Shown here in pieces: positions 1 through 6,853 of a DNA stretch of 6,872 nucleotides (position 1 is its first letter; each line of letters opens with the position of its first letter). Location of the stretch: the NCBI GenBank assembly GCA_012523155.1, contig JAAYJB010000117.1, positions 1-6,872 of the forward strand, written 5' to 3'. The position numbers and the translations under genes are program-made. This DNA comes from Synergistaceae bacterium (GTDB lineage Bacteria > Synergistota > Synergistia > Synergistales > Aminobacteriaceae). A model generated the notes under the pieces. It was not told the origin of the DNA and searched no databases. It saw only the letters and a program-made list of their open reading frames with translations.

Positions 1-1730
1 CCTGTTTCTCCGGCACCTTCGATACCAAGGGTTTCAGCAAGCATGGAAAGAGCATACCGCCAGGGCTCACGGACAGATGCATCTCCTCCAGGCAGGCGTG
101 AGGGGAGAAAATGCCCGGCCCGGACATAGTCCTCCGGACCACCGACGAGAAATTCACCGCCCCATATAGTTCCGTCTGTACCATATCCCGTGCCGTCAAA
201 AATTACCCCTATTGCGGGTCCGCTGCTGCCGTTTTCTACCAGGCATGCAGCGAGGTGGGCGTGGTGATGTTGAACGGCAGTAGTCTCACCCTCGAAAGGG
301 ACCAGTTTTTTTTGAGCAGCCGCTGTAGATATAAACTGCGGATGCATGTCATGGGCAAGTAATACCGGGGAAAGCTCGTAAAGTGAAAGAAAATGAGAAA
401 GTGCCCTCGAATAGTAGGACACCGTCCTGCGCTGTTTCATATCTCCAAGGTACTGCCCGGGGAAGACCATCTTTCCCCTCGAGAGGCAGAATGTTGATTT
501 CATCTCCGCGCCCGCCCCAAGGATAACGGGCAGATCTTCCTGTACTGGGATGGGGGCCGGAGTAAATCCCCTCGCCCTTCTGAGAAGAAAATAGGATTTC
601 CCGAGAGGAACTGCGACCGAATCGTCTATGGGCATAAAAATATCGCGGTCGGAGAACAGAAAAAAATCAACGAGATCTTTCAATGCCGCCAGCGCCTCGT
701 CGTTTGCGGAGACTATGGGCGCATCGGAAAAATTGGCGCTTGTCATTACAAGTGCCCTTTTTCCCTCGAGGATAAGGTGATGGAGAGGAGAGTAAGGTAG
801 CATTACCCCGACAGTCTTCTGGCCGGGGGCGACCTCCTCCGAAAGGGGGTATTGTTTCTTTTTGCAGCAGAGCACAATGGGCTTTATAGGCGACAGCAGA
901 AGTTTTTCCGCAGACCTTGGGATGTATGCCATCCTTCCCGCTTCCTCCAGGGAAGGTGTCATTACTGCAAAAGGCTTGTCCCTCCTCCCTTTGCGCCTCC
1001 GCAGGAGGTCCACCACATCATCCCGGAAAGGAGTGCAGGCTATATGGAATCCCCCTATACCCTTAACAGCAACAATTTTCCCCTGGTCAAGAAGCATGGA
1101 GCAGGCCCTTACAGCCTCGTCTCCTCTTGACAGAACATCTCCGTCCCGGTTTGCGAGCCAGACTGAAGGACCGCAGTCGAAACAGGCATTCGGCTGTGCG
1201 TGAAAACGTCTGTCGCCGTGATCATGGTACTCTCTGCTGCAGGCTTCGCACATGGGGAAAGAGGCCATTGCCGTCTTCGGCCGATCGTAGGGAAGCTCCC
1301 GAATTATGGTGTACCTTGGTCCGCAGTTCGTACAGTTGATGAAAGGGTACCTGTACCTCCTGTTGGAGGGGTCGTTCATTTCAGCAAGACAGTCGCTGCA
1401 GACCGACAGATCCGGAGGAATGAGGACCATCTGCTCCTCCTCTCTCCTGCTTTCAAGTATAATAAAACCTGTTTCTGTTTCGTCGGACATCTCCTGTTCG
1501 TTTATATGTTCCAGGGATGTGATCAGAGAGGCAGGCGGATTCTCGCTCACCAGGATCTTTTCGTACCTGTCCAAAAGTGCCCGGTCCCCGGAAAGTTCGA
1601 TTTCCACTCCTCCGGAAGTGTTGCGGACAGAACCGGAAAGTCCCAGCCGCTCTGCTGTACGGGCACAAAAAGGACGAAAGCCGACACCCTGAACGATGCC
1701 GGTCACTAGAATTTTTCTTCGGGAAAGCAT
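1..1730 (-). CDS. hypF: HypF, carbamoyltransferase for [NiFe]-hydrogenase maturation (3' end cut by window edge)
   Basis: HypF converts carbamoyl phosphate to a carbamoyl-adenylate and passes the carbamoyl group to the C-terminal cysteine of HypE, giving the CN ligands of the NiFe site in the cytoplasm. Reading the minus strand from the ATG at 1730 gives 576 codons without a stop. The N-terminal acylphosphatase domain has VTGIVQGVGFRPF at 9-21, with catalytic-type Arg19 and Asn37. Two zinc fingers follow as CX2CX18CX2C at C111/C114/C133/C136 and C161/C164/C183/C186, separated by 24 residues. A YrdC-like domain spans about 205-390 (KGIGGFH 223-229, DKPFAVM 251-257, TSAN 330-333, RRARGF 384-389). 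The Kae1-like part starts near 400 (HDMHP 460-464, HHHAH 488-492, DGTGYGTDGT 512-521). E. coli HypF has about 750 residues, so roughly 170-190 are missing off the left edge. The start is supported by a good ribosome binding site. No other hyp gene is visible. Confidence 0.96.
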   Translation of the reverse strand, partial: MLSRRKILVTGIVQGVGFRPFCARTAERLGLSGSVRNTSGGVEIELSGDRALLDRYEKILVSENPPASLITSLEHINEQEMSDETETGFIILESRREEEQMVLIPPDLSVCSDCLAEMNDPSNRRYRYPFINCTNCGPRYTIIRELPYDRPKTAMASFPMCEACSREYHDHGDRRFHAQPNACFDCGPSVWLANRDGDVLSRGDEAVRACSMLLDQGKIVAVKGIGGFHIACTPFRDDVVDLLRRRKGRRDKPFAVMTPSLEEAGRMAYIPRSAEKLLLSPIKPIVLCCKKKQYPLSEEVAPGQKTVGVMLPYSPLHHLILEGKRALVMTSANFSDAPIVSANDEALAALKDLVDFFLFSDRDIFMPIDDSVAVPLGKSYFLLRRARGFTPAPIPVQEDLPVILGAGAEMKSTFCLSRGKMVFPGQYLGDMKQRRTVSYYSRALSHFLSLYELSPVLLAHDMHPQFISTAAAQKKLVPFEGETTAVQHHHAHLAACLVENGSSGPAIGVIFDGTGYGTDGTIWGGEFLVGGPEDYVRAGHFLPSRLPGGDASVREPWRYALSMLAETLGIEGAGET

Positions 1731-1763
1731 TGACAAACCTCCATTCTGATTGCATTGTAATAT
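1730..1763 (+). promoter_or_regulatory. weak candidate promoter for the cobA-protease-nth operon
   Basis: A perfect TTGACA sits at 1730-1735, beginning on the last base of the hypF start codon complement. Downstream there is no good -10 at 17 nt. TGTAAT (1756-1761) is 20 nt away and TAATAT (1758-1763) is 22 nt away, both longer than optimal spacing. The operon needs a promoter around here because hypF is transcribed away from it, but these exact boxes are uncertain. Confidence 0.22.
1738..1742 (-). promoter_or_regulatory. hypF ribosome binding site
   Basis: GGAGG on the minus strand lies 7 nt before the ATG at 1730. It fixes the hypF start immediately ahead of the acylphosphatase domain. Confidence 0.75.
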
Positions 1764-1781
1764 AGAGTTTCACAGGTGCAA
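1754..1781 (-). promoter_or_regulatory. candidate sigma-70 promoter for hypF
   Basis: On the minus strand TTGCAC (1776-1781) and TACAAT (1754-1759) are separated by 16 nt. The -10 matches the consensus at 5 of 6 bases and the -35 at 3 of 6. It lies 24 nt upstream of the hypF start, inside the 74-bp divergent gap, and would leave a short leader. The call rests on motif similarity alone. Confidence 0.35.
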
Positions 1782-1804
1782 AGAGGAAATGGAGTGAATC
1801 CAAA

Positions 1805-2332
1805 ATGTCGCTGCTCGATTTTGGCCTTATCCACGTATATATGGGAGAAGGAAAGGGAAAAACTACAAGCGCCCTAGGGCTCGTGGTCCGCATGTCGGGC
1901 TGCGGCGGAAGAACTGCATTCATTCAGTTCATGAAGGGCTGGCTCTACAGCGAAGTGCGGGGGTTGTCATTTCTGCCCGGCGTAAAGTTGATACAGACCG
2001 GCAGGCCGGACTATATCTATCCCGGCAGGATCGATCCCGTTGATTTCGCTGAAGCAGAAAAGGGGCTGGCCGCTGCAAGACAGGCACTTTTATCGGGGTG
2101 TTACGACCTGGTGATCCTTGACGAAATAAACGTAGCCCTCTCTTTCGGGCTTCTTTCCCTGGGCGACGTGATGGAACTCCTGAAGAAAAAACCTCTCCAC
2201 GTAGAGGTTGTGCTTACGGGGAGAAATCCGCCCCCGGAACTTGTAGAGATCGCGGACCTTGTAACTGACATGACGGAGATAAAACATCCCTACCAAAAAG
2301 GAATTCTGGCAAGAAAAGGAATAGACTGCTGA
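1805..2332 (+). CDS. cobO: corrinoid ATP:cob(I)alamin adenosyltransferase, CobA/CobO/BtuR type
   Basis: This cytoplasmic enzyme transfers the 5'-deoxyadenosyl group of ATP to Co(I) corrinoids (cob(I)yrinic acid a,c-diamide or salvaged cobalamin), giving adenosylcobalamin precursors. The 175-residue protein is close to the family size (BtuR about 196). The P-loop GEGKGKTT at 14-21 is the hallmark of the CobA family, followed by AFIQFMKGW. VILDEINVALSFGLL is the Walker B-type segment. LTGRNPPPELVEIADLVT and the C-terminal HPYQKGILARKGID match the conserved family end. A GGAG at 1791-1794 lies 10 nt before the ATG. It is first in a plus-strand block, with the protease 49 nt downstream. No other cobalamin gene and no cobalamin riboswitch is visible in the short leader, so whether it serves de novo synthesis or salvage cannot be told. 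Confidence 0.95.
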   Translation: MSLLDFGLIHVYMGEGKGKTTSALGLVVRMSGCGGRTAFIQFMKGWLYSEVRGLSFLPGVKLIQTGRPDYIYPGRIDPVDFAEAEKGLAAARQALLSGCYDLVILDEINVALSFGLLSLGDVMELLKKKPLHVEVVLTGRNPPPELVEIADLVTDMTEIKHPYQKGILARKGIDC

Positions 2333-2367
2333 AATCTCCGAAAGAAGACCAGCTCAAGATTTCATTC

Positions 2368-2373
2368 GGGAGG
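2368..2373 (+). promoter_or_regulatory. ribosome binding site that decides the Lon-like protease start
   Basis: GGGAGG lies 8 nt before ATG 2382 and only 5 nt before the adjacent in-frame TTG at 2379. Spacing and codon preference favour the ATG. Confidence 0.65.
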
Positions 2374-2381
2374 ACGACTTG

Positions 2382-4793
2382 ATGACCAAACGTGCTGCAG
2401 CACAACAGCTTCCTGTTGAAAAGCTCAGAAAAAAAACCGACATTGATGCTCTCGGTTTCTCCACCACTGAAGAAATAAGCAAGCTCGACGAGTTTGTCGG
2501 TCAGAAAAGGGCTGTTTCAGCCATATCTTTCGGCCTCGAGGTTGAAAGCAAAGGCTACAATATTTTTGTCCTCGGCAACCCCGGAAGCGGCCGTACTACC
2601 TATTCACTTGAAAGGCTGCGGACTGCCGCGAAAAAAAGGCCTGCTCCCGATGACTGGGTATATGTTTATAATTTCGACGACCCCGGACAGCCACTTGCCG
2701 TCAATCTGCCGGCAGGCAAGGGGAAAGCCCTCGGGACAGCATTCGAAGAGCTCCTTGAAGAGCTGAAAGTTTCCATAAGCAAAGCTTTTGAAAAGAGCCA
2801 GTATGAGGATGCAAAGGCCCAGCTCGTGAAAGAGTTCCAGGAGGAAGTGAACCAGCTCATGGAAGACGTGAAGTCCTGGGCCGCTGAAAACGAGTTTGCG
2901 CTGAAACGGACCCCTCAGGGCTTCGTTAACATCCCTCTCAAGGAAGAAGAAGGGGAGAACGGGGAGAAAATAAAGAGGGAGATCCAGCAGGAAGAGTTCG
3001 AATCCCTCTCGGAAGAGGAACAGAAGAAATGGCAGAAAAAATCTGAGGAAGTGTCCCAGAAGACCCTGGATACCCTCAGGAAAATCAGGGACCTTGAGAA
3101 AGGCCTGAAAGAGCGGATAGTCAAGCTCGAAGCCGAAATTTGCCGAAACGCCATCACTCCGTACCTGCAGGACGTGAAGGAAAAATTCGGCACCACGGAC
3201 ATGCTTTGCGCATGGATCGACAAGCTGACGGAAGACATCATAGAAAACTTCAGCATCTTCGTCGCCGCGGCAAAGGACGAGACAGCAGAGATCGATTTTA
3301 CGAGATATACAGTCAACGTCTTTGTCTGCAATGACCCCGGGGACGGTGCTCCAGTGATCTGGGAGACAAACCCGACGTACTACAACCTTTCCGGAAAGGT
3401 TGAATATGAAAGCAGGCAGGGATACCTGTACACGGATTTCCGGAAAATTGTTTCCGGTGCGTTCCAGAAGGCAAACGGGGGTTTTCTCGTCATTGACGCG
3501 GAAAAGGTCCTTCTTAATTTCATGTCCTGGGAAGCACTGAAGAGAGTCCTCCGCACGGGTGAGGCAAATATAGAAAATCTCGGCGAACAGTACGGCGCAG
3601 TTCCGGTGGCGTCGCTGCGTCCCCAGCCGATCCCGATCAACCTGAAGGTTGTAATGGTAGGGACTCCCTATCTTTATGCCCTGCTGCAGTATTATGATCC
3701 TGAATTCCAAAAAATGTTCAAGATAAAGGCTGATTTCGACACGGACATGAAACGTACACCGGAAACGGAAAAACAGATGGCACAGTTCGTCGCAGCGTGT
3801 GTCTGCAGGGAGAGCGGACTTCACTTCGATGCCTCGGGAGTCGCCGAAGTCATCGACTGGTCCTGCAGGTTCGCGGAGGAACAGGACAGGATATCGACGG
3901 AATTCAACAGGATCACGGAAATGATAGTTGAAGCCTCGGCATGGGCGAAAGCGGAGCAGGCCTCCATCGTGAACCGGGATCATGTGAGGAAAGCCGTGGA
4001 AGAGAAAAAGTTCAGGTCCAACCTCATCCAGGAACGCATTGCAAGGGCTTTCGAAGACGGCGTGATCCGTATTGACACCCAGGGAGAAGTGGTGGGGCAG
4101 ATAAACGGTCTTTCTGTTGTGGACCTCATGGACTACCGGTTCGGGCACCCGTCAAGGATCACGGCAAATGTCTTCATGGGGCAGGAAGGCGTCGTTAATA
4201 TCGAGAGAGAGGTCAAAATGACCGGCCCGATCCACAACAAGGGGCTTCTCATCCTCACGAGCTACCTGGGGAGGACCTATGCACAGGATATGCCGCTGTC
4301 CCTCTCCGCCCATCTCACGTTTGAGCAGACCTACGGCGGGATCGACGGAGACAGTGCATCATCCACGGAACTGTACTGCCTTCTTTCAGCACTTTCAGGC
4401 GTTCCCCTGAAACAGGGGATAGCGGTAACAGGGTCGGTCGACCAGTTCGGGAACATCCAGCCTATAGGCGGCGTGAACGAAAAAATAGAAGGATTTTTCC
4501 AGTATTGCGAACACGGAGGCCTGACGGGTAAGCAGGGAGTTCTTATTCCCGTCCAGAACATCCGGCACCTCATGCTTGAGCAAAAGGTGATCGATGCGGT
4601 CAGCGAGGGAAAATTCACCATATGGGCAGTTTCAACCATTGATGAAGGGATAGAGGCTCTCACGGGAACAGCTGCATCGACCATTCACCGGAAGGTCAAG
4701 AACAGACTCAAAAAATGGATGAAAGAGGCAGGGAAACTGAAGAAAAAATACAATGTCAGACAGGAAGAAGATAACGGCGATGGATCTGAATAG
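2382..4793 (+). CDS. Lon-related ATP-dependent protease (AAA_32 / Lon C-terminal domain, S16 family)
   Basis: An 803-residue cytoplasmic AAA+ serine protease of the Lon-related class exemplified by E. coli YcbZ. The P-loop is GNPGSGRTT at 65-73, with Arg where most AAA+ proteins have Lys. As I recall, this substitution is common in this subfamily. A Walker B-like GGFLVIDAEKVL lies at 366-377. Between them, about 120-260, is a charged Glu/Lys-rich segment that looks like a long coiled coil. The protease domain is at about 555-765. GGIDGDSAS places catalytic Ser at 658, and PIGGVNEKIEGF places catalytic Lys at 701. Their 43-residue spacing equals that of E. coli Lon (S679/K722). The tail after 770 is strongly basic and then acidic. 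There is no signal peptide or membrane segment, which argues against archaeal-type membrane LonB. The gene is 49 nt after cobO and overlaps the next gene. The substrates are unknown. Confidence 0.93.
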   Translation: MTKRAAAQQLPVEKLRKKTDIDALGFSTTEEISKLDEFVGQKRAVSAISFGLEVESKGYNIFVLGNPGSGRTTYSLERLRTAAKKRPAPDDWVYVYNFDDPGQPLAVNLPAGKGKALGTAFEELLEELKVSISKAFEKSQYEDAKAQLVKEFQEEVNQLMEDVKSWAAENEFALKRTPQGFVNIPLKEEEGENGEKIKREIQQEEFESLSEEEQKKWQKKSEEVSQKTLDTLRKIRDLEKGLKERIVKLEAEICRNAITPYLQDVKEKFGTTDMLCAWIDKLTEDIIENFSIFVAAAKDETAEIDFTRYTVNVFVCNDPGDGAPVIWETNPTYYNLSGKVEYESRQGYLYTDFRKIVSGAFQKANGGFLVIDAEKVLLNFMSWEALKRVLRTGEANIENLGEQYGAVPVASLRPQPIPINLKVVMVGTPYLYALLQYYDPEFQKMFKIKADFDTDMKRTPETEKQMAQFVAACVCRESGLHFDASGVAEVIDWSCRFAEEQDRISTEFNRITEMIVEASAWAKAEQASIVNRDHVRKAVEEKKFRSNLIQERIARAFEDGVIRIDTQGEVVGQINGLSVVDLMDYRFGHPSRITANVFMGQEGVVNIEREVKMTGPIHNKGLLILTSYLGRTYAQDMPLSLSAHLTFEQTYGGIDGDSASSTELYCLLSALSGVPLKQGIAVTGSVDQFGNIQPIGGVNEKIEGFFQYCEHGGLTGKQGVLIPVQNIRHLMLEQKVIDAVSEGKFTIWAVSTIDEGIEALTGTAASTIHRKVKNRLKKWMKEAGKLKKKYNVRQEEDNGDGSE

Positions 4794-5478
4794 CGTGGCC
4801 GGACGCCCTGAAAATATCGATGCCGTTCTGGACGGGCTCGAAAAACTTTGGGGAAATGAAGGCATTCCTCCTATGCTGGCCCATGAGGAACCGCTGGATG
4901 GGCTCATGCTGACACTGCTGTCCCAGAACACAAACGACAAAAACCGGGACAAGGGGTTTTCAGCCCTGAAAGCGCGCTTTCCCGAATGGTATGAAGTGGC
5001 GGGAGCACCGAAAGAGGAAATAGAAAACTGCATCCGCCCGGCAGGACTTGCGAACACAAAGTCAGCGAGAATGCTGGAGATCCTTGGGATGATCCACAGA
5101 GACTTTGGAGATTATTCCCTGAATGCATTGAGGGGCTGGGATGCAGGGAGAGTGAAGGAATATTTGTCCACACTGCCGGGTATAGGCGCAAAGACGATTG
5201 CATGTGTCATGCTTTTTGACCTGGGCCAGCCGGCTTTTCCCGTGGATACCCATGTAGCGAGGTTCTGCCGGCGGATGGAATGGGTCGAAGAAAAGACCAT
5301 GCCGGAAAAAATCCAGCCCCTTCTTGAAAACTGGGTACCTCAATCCAGATATCTTGGGGGGCACGTCAATATCATTGAACACGGACGTGGAATCTGCAAA
5401 GCACAAAAACCAAACTGCACTGCATGCAGCATCAAGGACTTGTGCCCGTTTTATAATCGCAGTGGAGCTCCTGATTAA
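4753..5478 (+). CDS. nth: endonuclease III-like DNA glycosylase/AP lyase with [4Fe-4S] cluster
   Basis: A HhH-GPD base-excision repair protein of 241 residues (E. coli Nth 211). The helix-hairpin-helix LPGIGAKT at 141-148 carries Lys147, the expected Schiff-base lysine of a bifunctional glycosylase/lyase. The catalytic Asp is D165 in VDTHVAR. The C-terminal cluster ligands are C215, C222, C225 and C231 in the classical CX6CX2CX5C spacing. The N-terminal motif LLSQNTNDKNRDKGF differs from the usual Nth LLSAQATD and recalls the SQNT variants of divergent Nth-like proteins, so base specificity may differ. The start is uncertain: ATG 4753 overlaps the protease gene by 41 bp and has no clear Shine-Dalgarno sequence. 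ATG 4780 (residue 10) overlaps by 14 bp and has AGGA about 14 nt upstream. Either way translation is probably coupled to the protease gene. The last codons form one arm of the operon terminator. Confidence 0.92.
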   Translation: MSDRKKITAMDLNSVAGRPENIDAVLDGLEKLWGNEGIPPMLAHEEPLDGLMLTLLSQNTNDKNRDKGFSALKARFPEWYEVAGAPKEEIENCIRPAGLANTKSARMLEILGMIHRDFGDYSLNALRGWDAGRVKEYLSTLPGIGAKTIACVMLFDLGQPAFPVDTHVARFCRRMEWVEEKTMPEKIQPLLENWVPQSRYLGGHVNIIEHGRGICKAQKPNCTACSIKDLCPFYNRSGAPD

Positions 5479-5498
5479 AGGGGCTCCACTGTTTTTTT
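5460..5498 (+). terminator. intrinsic terminator of the cobO-protease-nth block
   Basis: CAGTGGAGC (5460-5468) pairs with GCTCCACTG (5483-5491). The stem extends inward through a T-G wobble and C-G, C-G, T-A pairs to a 6-nt loop (5473-5478), about 13 pairs in all. Seven T follow at 5492-5498. The stop codon TAA of nth (5476-5478) lies in the loop. Read on the minus strand the hairpin is followed by CGATTATAAAA, without a U-run, so it should act mainly on plus-strand transcripts. Confidence 0.9.
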
Positions 5499-5501
5499 GC
5501 G

Positions 5502-5795
5502 CTACTCTTCTTCTTTCAGTCTCTCAAGAACGATTTTATAGCCGTCAGCACCGTATTCCAGAAATTTTTTTACTCTGCTGATAGTCGCTGTACTTGCCCC
5601 GGTCTGCTGGGCGATCTGCGGATATGTGTATCCTTCACTTAGAAGCCGCGAAACCTCGAGTCTCTGGGCAAGGGCCCGAATCTCGCCAATGGTGGCAACA
5701 TCCTCGAGAAAGCTGTAAACCTCTTCCGTGGTCTTGAGGGACAGAAGAGCCTGGCATAACTGGTCCGTCAGCTTATCCTTCCATTTTTCGAGCAT
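5502..5795 (-). CDS. yerC: YerC/YecD-type TrpR-superfamily transcriptional regulator
   Basis: A small all-helical DNA-binding protein related to the Trp repressor. From ATG 5795 it has 97 residues, close to B. subtilis YerC at about 104. ALAQRLEVSRLL (41-52) leads into a helix-turn-helix at about 57-79 (TYPQIAQQTGASTATISRV). By my hand alignment Arg45 and Arg74 fall where E. coli TrpR has the tryptophan-contacting Arg54 and Arg84. That hints at an amino-acid co-repressor but does not identify it. The frame also opens at ATG 5837 (111 residues, overlapping hisC by 14 bp). The extra 14 residues are translated from the ribosome binding site itself and match nothing in the family, so I chose 5795. 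It lies 28 nt after the hisC stop in the same direction. I recall TrpR-like HisR regulators predicted to control histidine genes in Clostridia, and the context fits such a role. Confidence 0.9.
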   Translation of the reverse strand: MLEKWKDKLTDQLCQALLSLKTTEEVYSFLEDVATIGEIRALAQRLEVSRLLSEGYTYPQIAQQTGASTATISRVKKFLEYGADGYKIVLERLKEEE

Positions 5796-5804
5796 TGTGA
5801 AAAG

Positions 5805-5812
5805 CACCTCCT
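5805..5812 (-). promoter_or_regulatory. strong ribosome binding site of the TrpR-like gene
   Basis: AGGAGGTG on the minus strand, a full match to the 16S anti-Shine-Dalgarno sequence, lies 9 nt before ATG 5795 in the gap after hisC. It decides the start in favour of the 97-residue form. Confidence 0.85.
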
Positions 5813-5823
5813 CGTCAGATAGT

Positions 5824-6840
5824 TTAAAGGGATGCAAAGAAACGCAAAGCCTCTTCCATTTCGTCTTCCCGGCCGATAGTCAGCCGTATCCATGATCGGG
5901 TCTCTTTTATTCCAGGAGTGAGGTCCATGTATTTGAACGCGAACTGCTCTCCGGCGGCGCTGCGGACGCAGTCCTCAGGGCGGGGGATACTCAGGAGAAG
6001 AAAGTTTCCCTGACCATTGAAGGCACGCCAGCCTTTCATGCCGTTTATCCTGTTTCGGACGTATTCTCTCAACTCTTTTATCCGAATGGATGAAGACCGG
6101 GCTTCACCAGGATGATCCAGAACGATCTCCGCCACCGTCCTTGAAAAAATATTCACGTTAAAGGGGCTTCTTGCCTTTTTCATTTTATCAAGTGATACAC
6201 TGCCGCAATATGCCCATCCTAGGCGGATCCCTGCCAACCCCCAGGCCTTTGAAAGTGTTTTCAGGACTATTGCCCCTGGCGGCACCTTCTTACCCCGGAT
6301 ACTTTCCAGATAGGTTTCGGATGCAAACTCGCCATACGCCTCGTCTATCAGGACGATCGAATTCCCGGCAGATGAAAGGACCTCATTGAGAAAAGGTACC
6401 GGAAGTGTTTTCCCCGTCGGGTTGTTCGGTGTGTCGAGCAGGACAACAGTCGGTTTCTCCCTTTCTATCGTCTCGAGGAAAAGAGAAAAATTAAAATCGG
6501 GTTCATCACCTTCCAGCCCTATAGGCACAGTAGTGAAACGGGCCCCAAAAAGTTCCGCCAGCCTGTAGTATTCCGAGAAAGTCGGTGAAAATCCGAGAAC
6601 CGTATCACCAGGCCTGACAAAACATGAAAAAACCATCCATAGGATCTCATCTCCGCCGTTCCCCGGGATAACAACATCACCGGGAAGGCCCGCAAGAGCA
6701 CCCAGCTTTTCCCGCAATATCCTGTAATCAGGATCGGGATACCTGCTGAAAAAAAGACGGGAAATTTCTTCCATTACCGCCTTTTTTATTTCGAGGGACA
6801 TTTCAAAAGGATTCTCATTTTTGTCAAGTAGTATGGCCAT
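5824..6840 (-). CDS. hisC: histidinol-phosphate aminotransferase HisC
   Basis: A PLP-dependent fold-type I aminotransferase (class II subgroup) that converts imidazole-acetol phosphate plus glutamate to histidinol phosphate in cytoplasmic histidine synthesis. From ATG 6840 it has 338 residues (Thermotoga HisC about 335, E. coli 356). Visible motifs are LDKNENPF near the N-terminus, GNGGDEI at 60-66 (phosphate and PLP ring contacts), DTPNNPTGK at 136-144 (PLP-binding Asn), DEAYGEF at 166-172 (Asp and Tyr on the PLP ring), and TLSKAWGLAGIRLGW with the Schiff-base Lys198. IRLTIG near the C-terminus holds the substrate-carboxylate Arg. The start is odd. NENP normally sits some 25 residues in, but here the protein starts about 8 residues before it. 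The frame continues upstream through ATG 6867 to the window edge without a stop, so a longer N-terminus is possible, though the ribosome binding site favours 6840. Related aminotransferases with other specificities cannot be fully excluded. Confidence 0.9.
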   Translation of the reverse strand: MAILLDKNENPFEMSLEIKKAVMEEISRLFFSRYPDPDYRILREKLGALAGLPGDVVIPGNGGDEILWMVFSCFVRPGDTVLGFSPTFSEYYRLAELFGARFTTVPIGLEGDEPDFNFSLFLETIEREKPTVVLLDTPNNPTGKTLPVPFLNEVLSSAGNSIVLIDEAYGEFASETYLESIRGKKVPPGAIVLKTLSKAWGLAGIRLGWAYCGSVSLDKMKKARSPFNVNIFSRTVAEIVLDHPGEARSSSIRIKELREYVRNRINGMKGWRAFNGQGNFLLLSIPRPEDCVRSAAGEQFAFKYMDLTPGIKETRSWIRLTIGREDEMEEALRFFASL

Positions 6841-6847
6841 GAATATT

Positions 6848-6853
6848 CTCCTC
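6848..6853 (-). promoter_or_regulatory. hisC ribosome binding site
   Basis: GAGGAG on the minus strand lies 7 nt before ATG 6840. No comparable site can be judged for ATG 6867, since only 5 nt upstream are in the window. Confidence 0.65.

Noticed and set aside
852..1709. Several plus-strand open frames of 70-169 codons
   Set aside because: They are antisense to hypF, which is continuous on the minus strand with intact zinc fingers and YrdC motifs.
1731..1804. Possible cobalamin riboswitch ahead of the adenosyltransferase gene
   Set aside because: A cobalamin riboswitch needs about 200 nt. The gap is 74 bp and shows no B12-box-like segment.
1453..1923. A 156-codon minus-strand frame spanning the hypF start and the intergenic gap
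   Set aside because: It is in a different frame from hypF and runs antisense through the start of the adenosyltransferase gene. There is no recognisable domain.
2604..4148. A 514-codon open frame on the minus strand
   Set aside because: It lies wholly antisense to the Lon-like protease gene, whose motifs and catalytic residues are clear. Its translation is rich in Phe, Leu and His with no family resemblance, as expected for the reverse complement of a Glu/Lys-rich gene.
5796..5837. The 14-residue N-terminal extension of the TrpR-like protein
   Set aside because: It is encoded by the ribosome binding site and spacer of the internal ATG 5795, and the family normally starts near that ATG.
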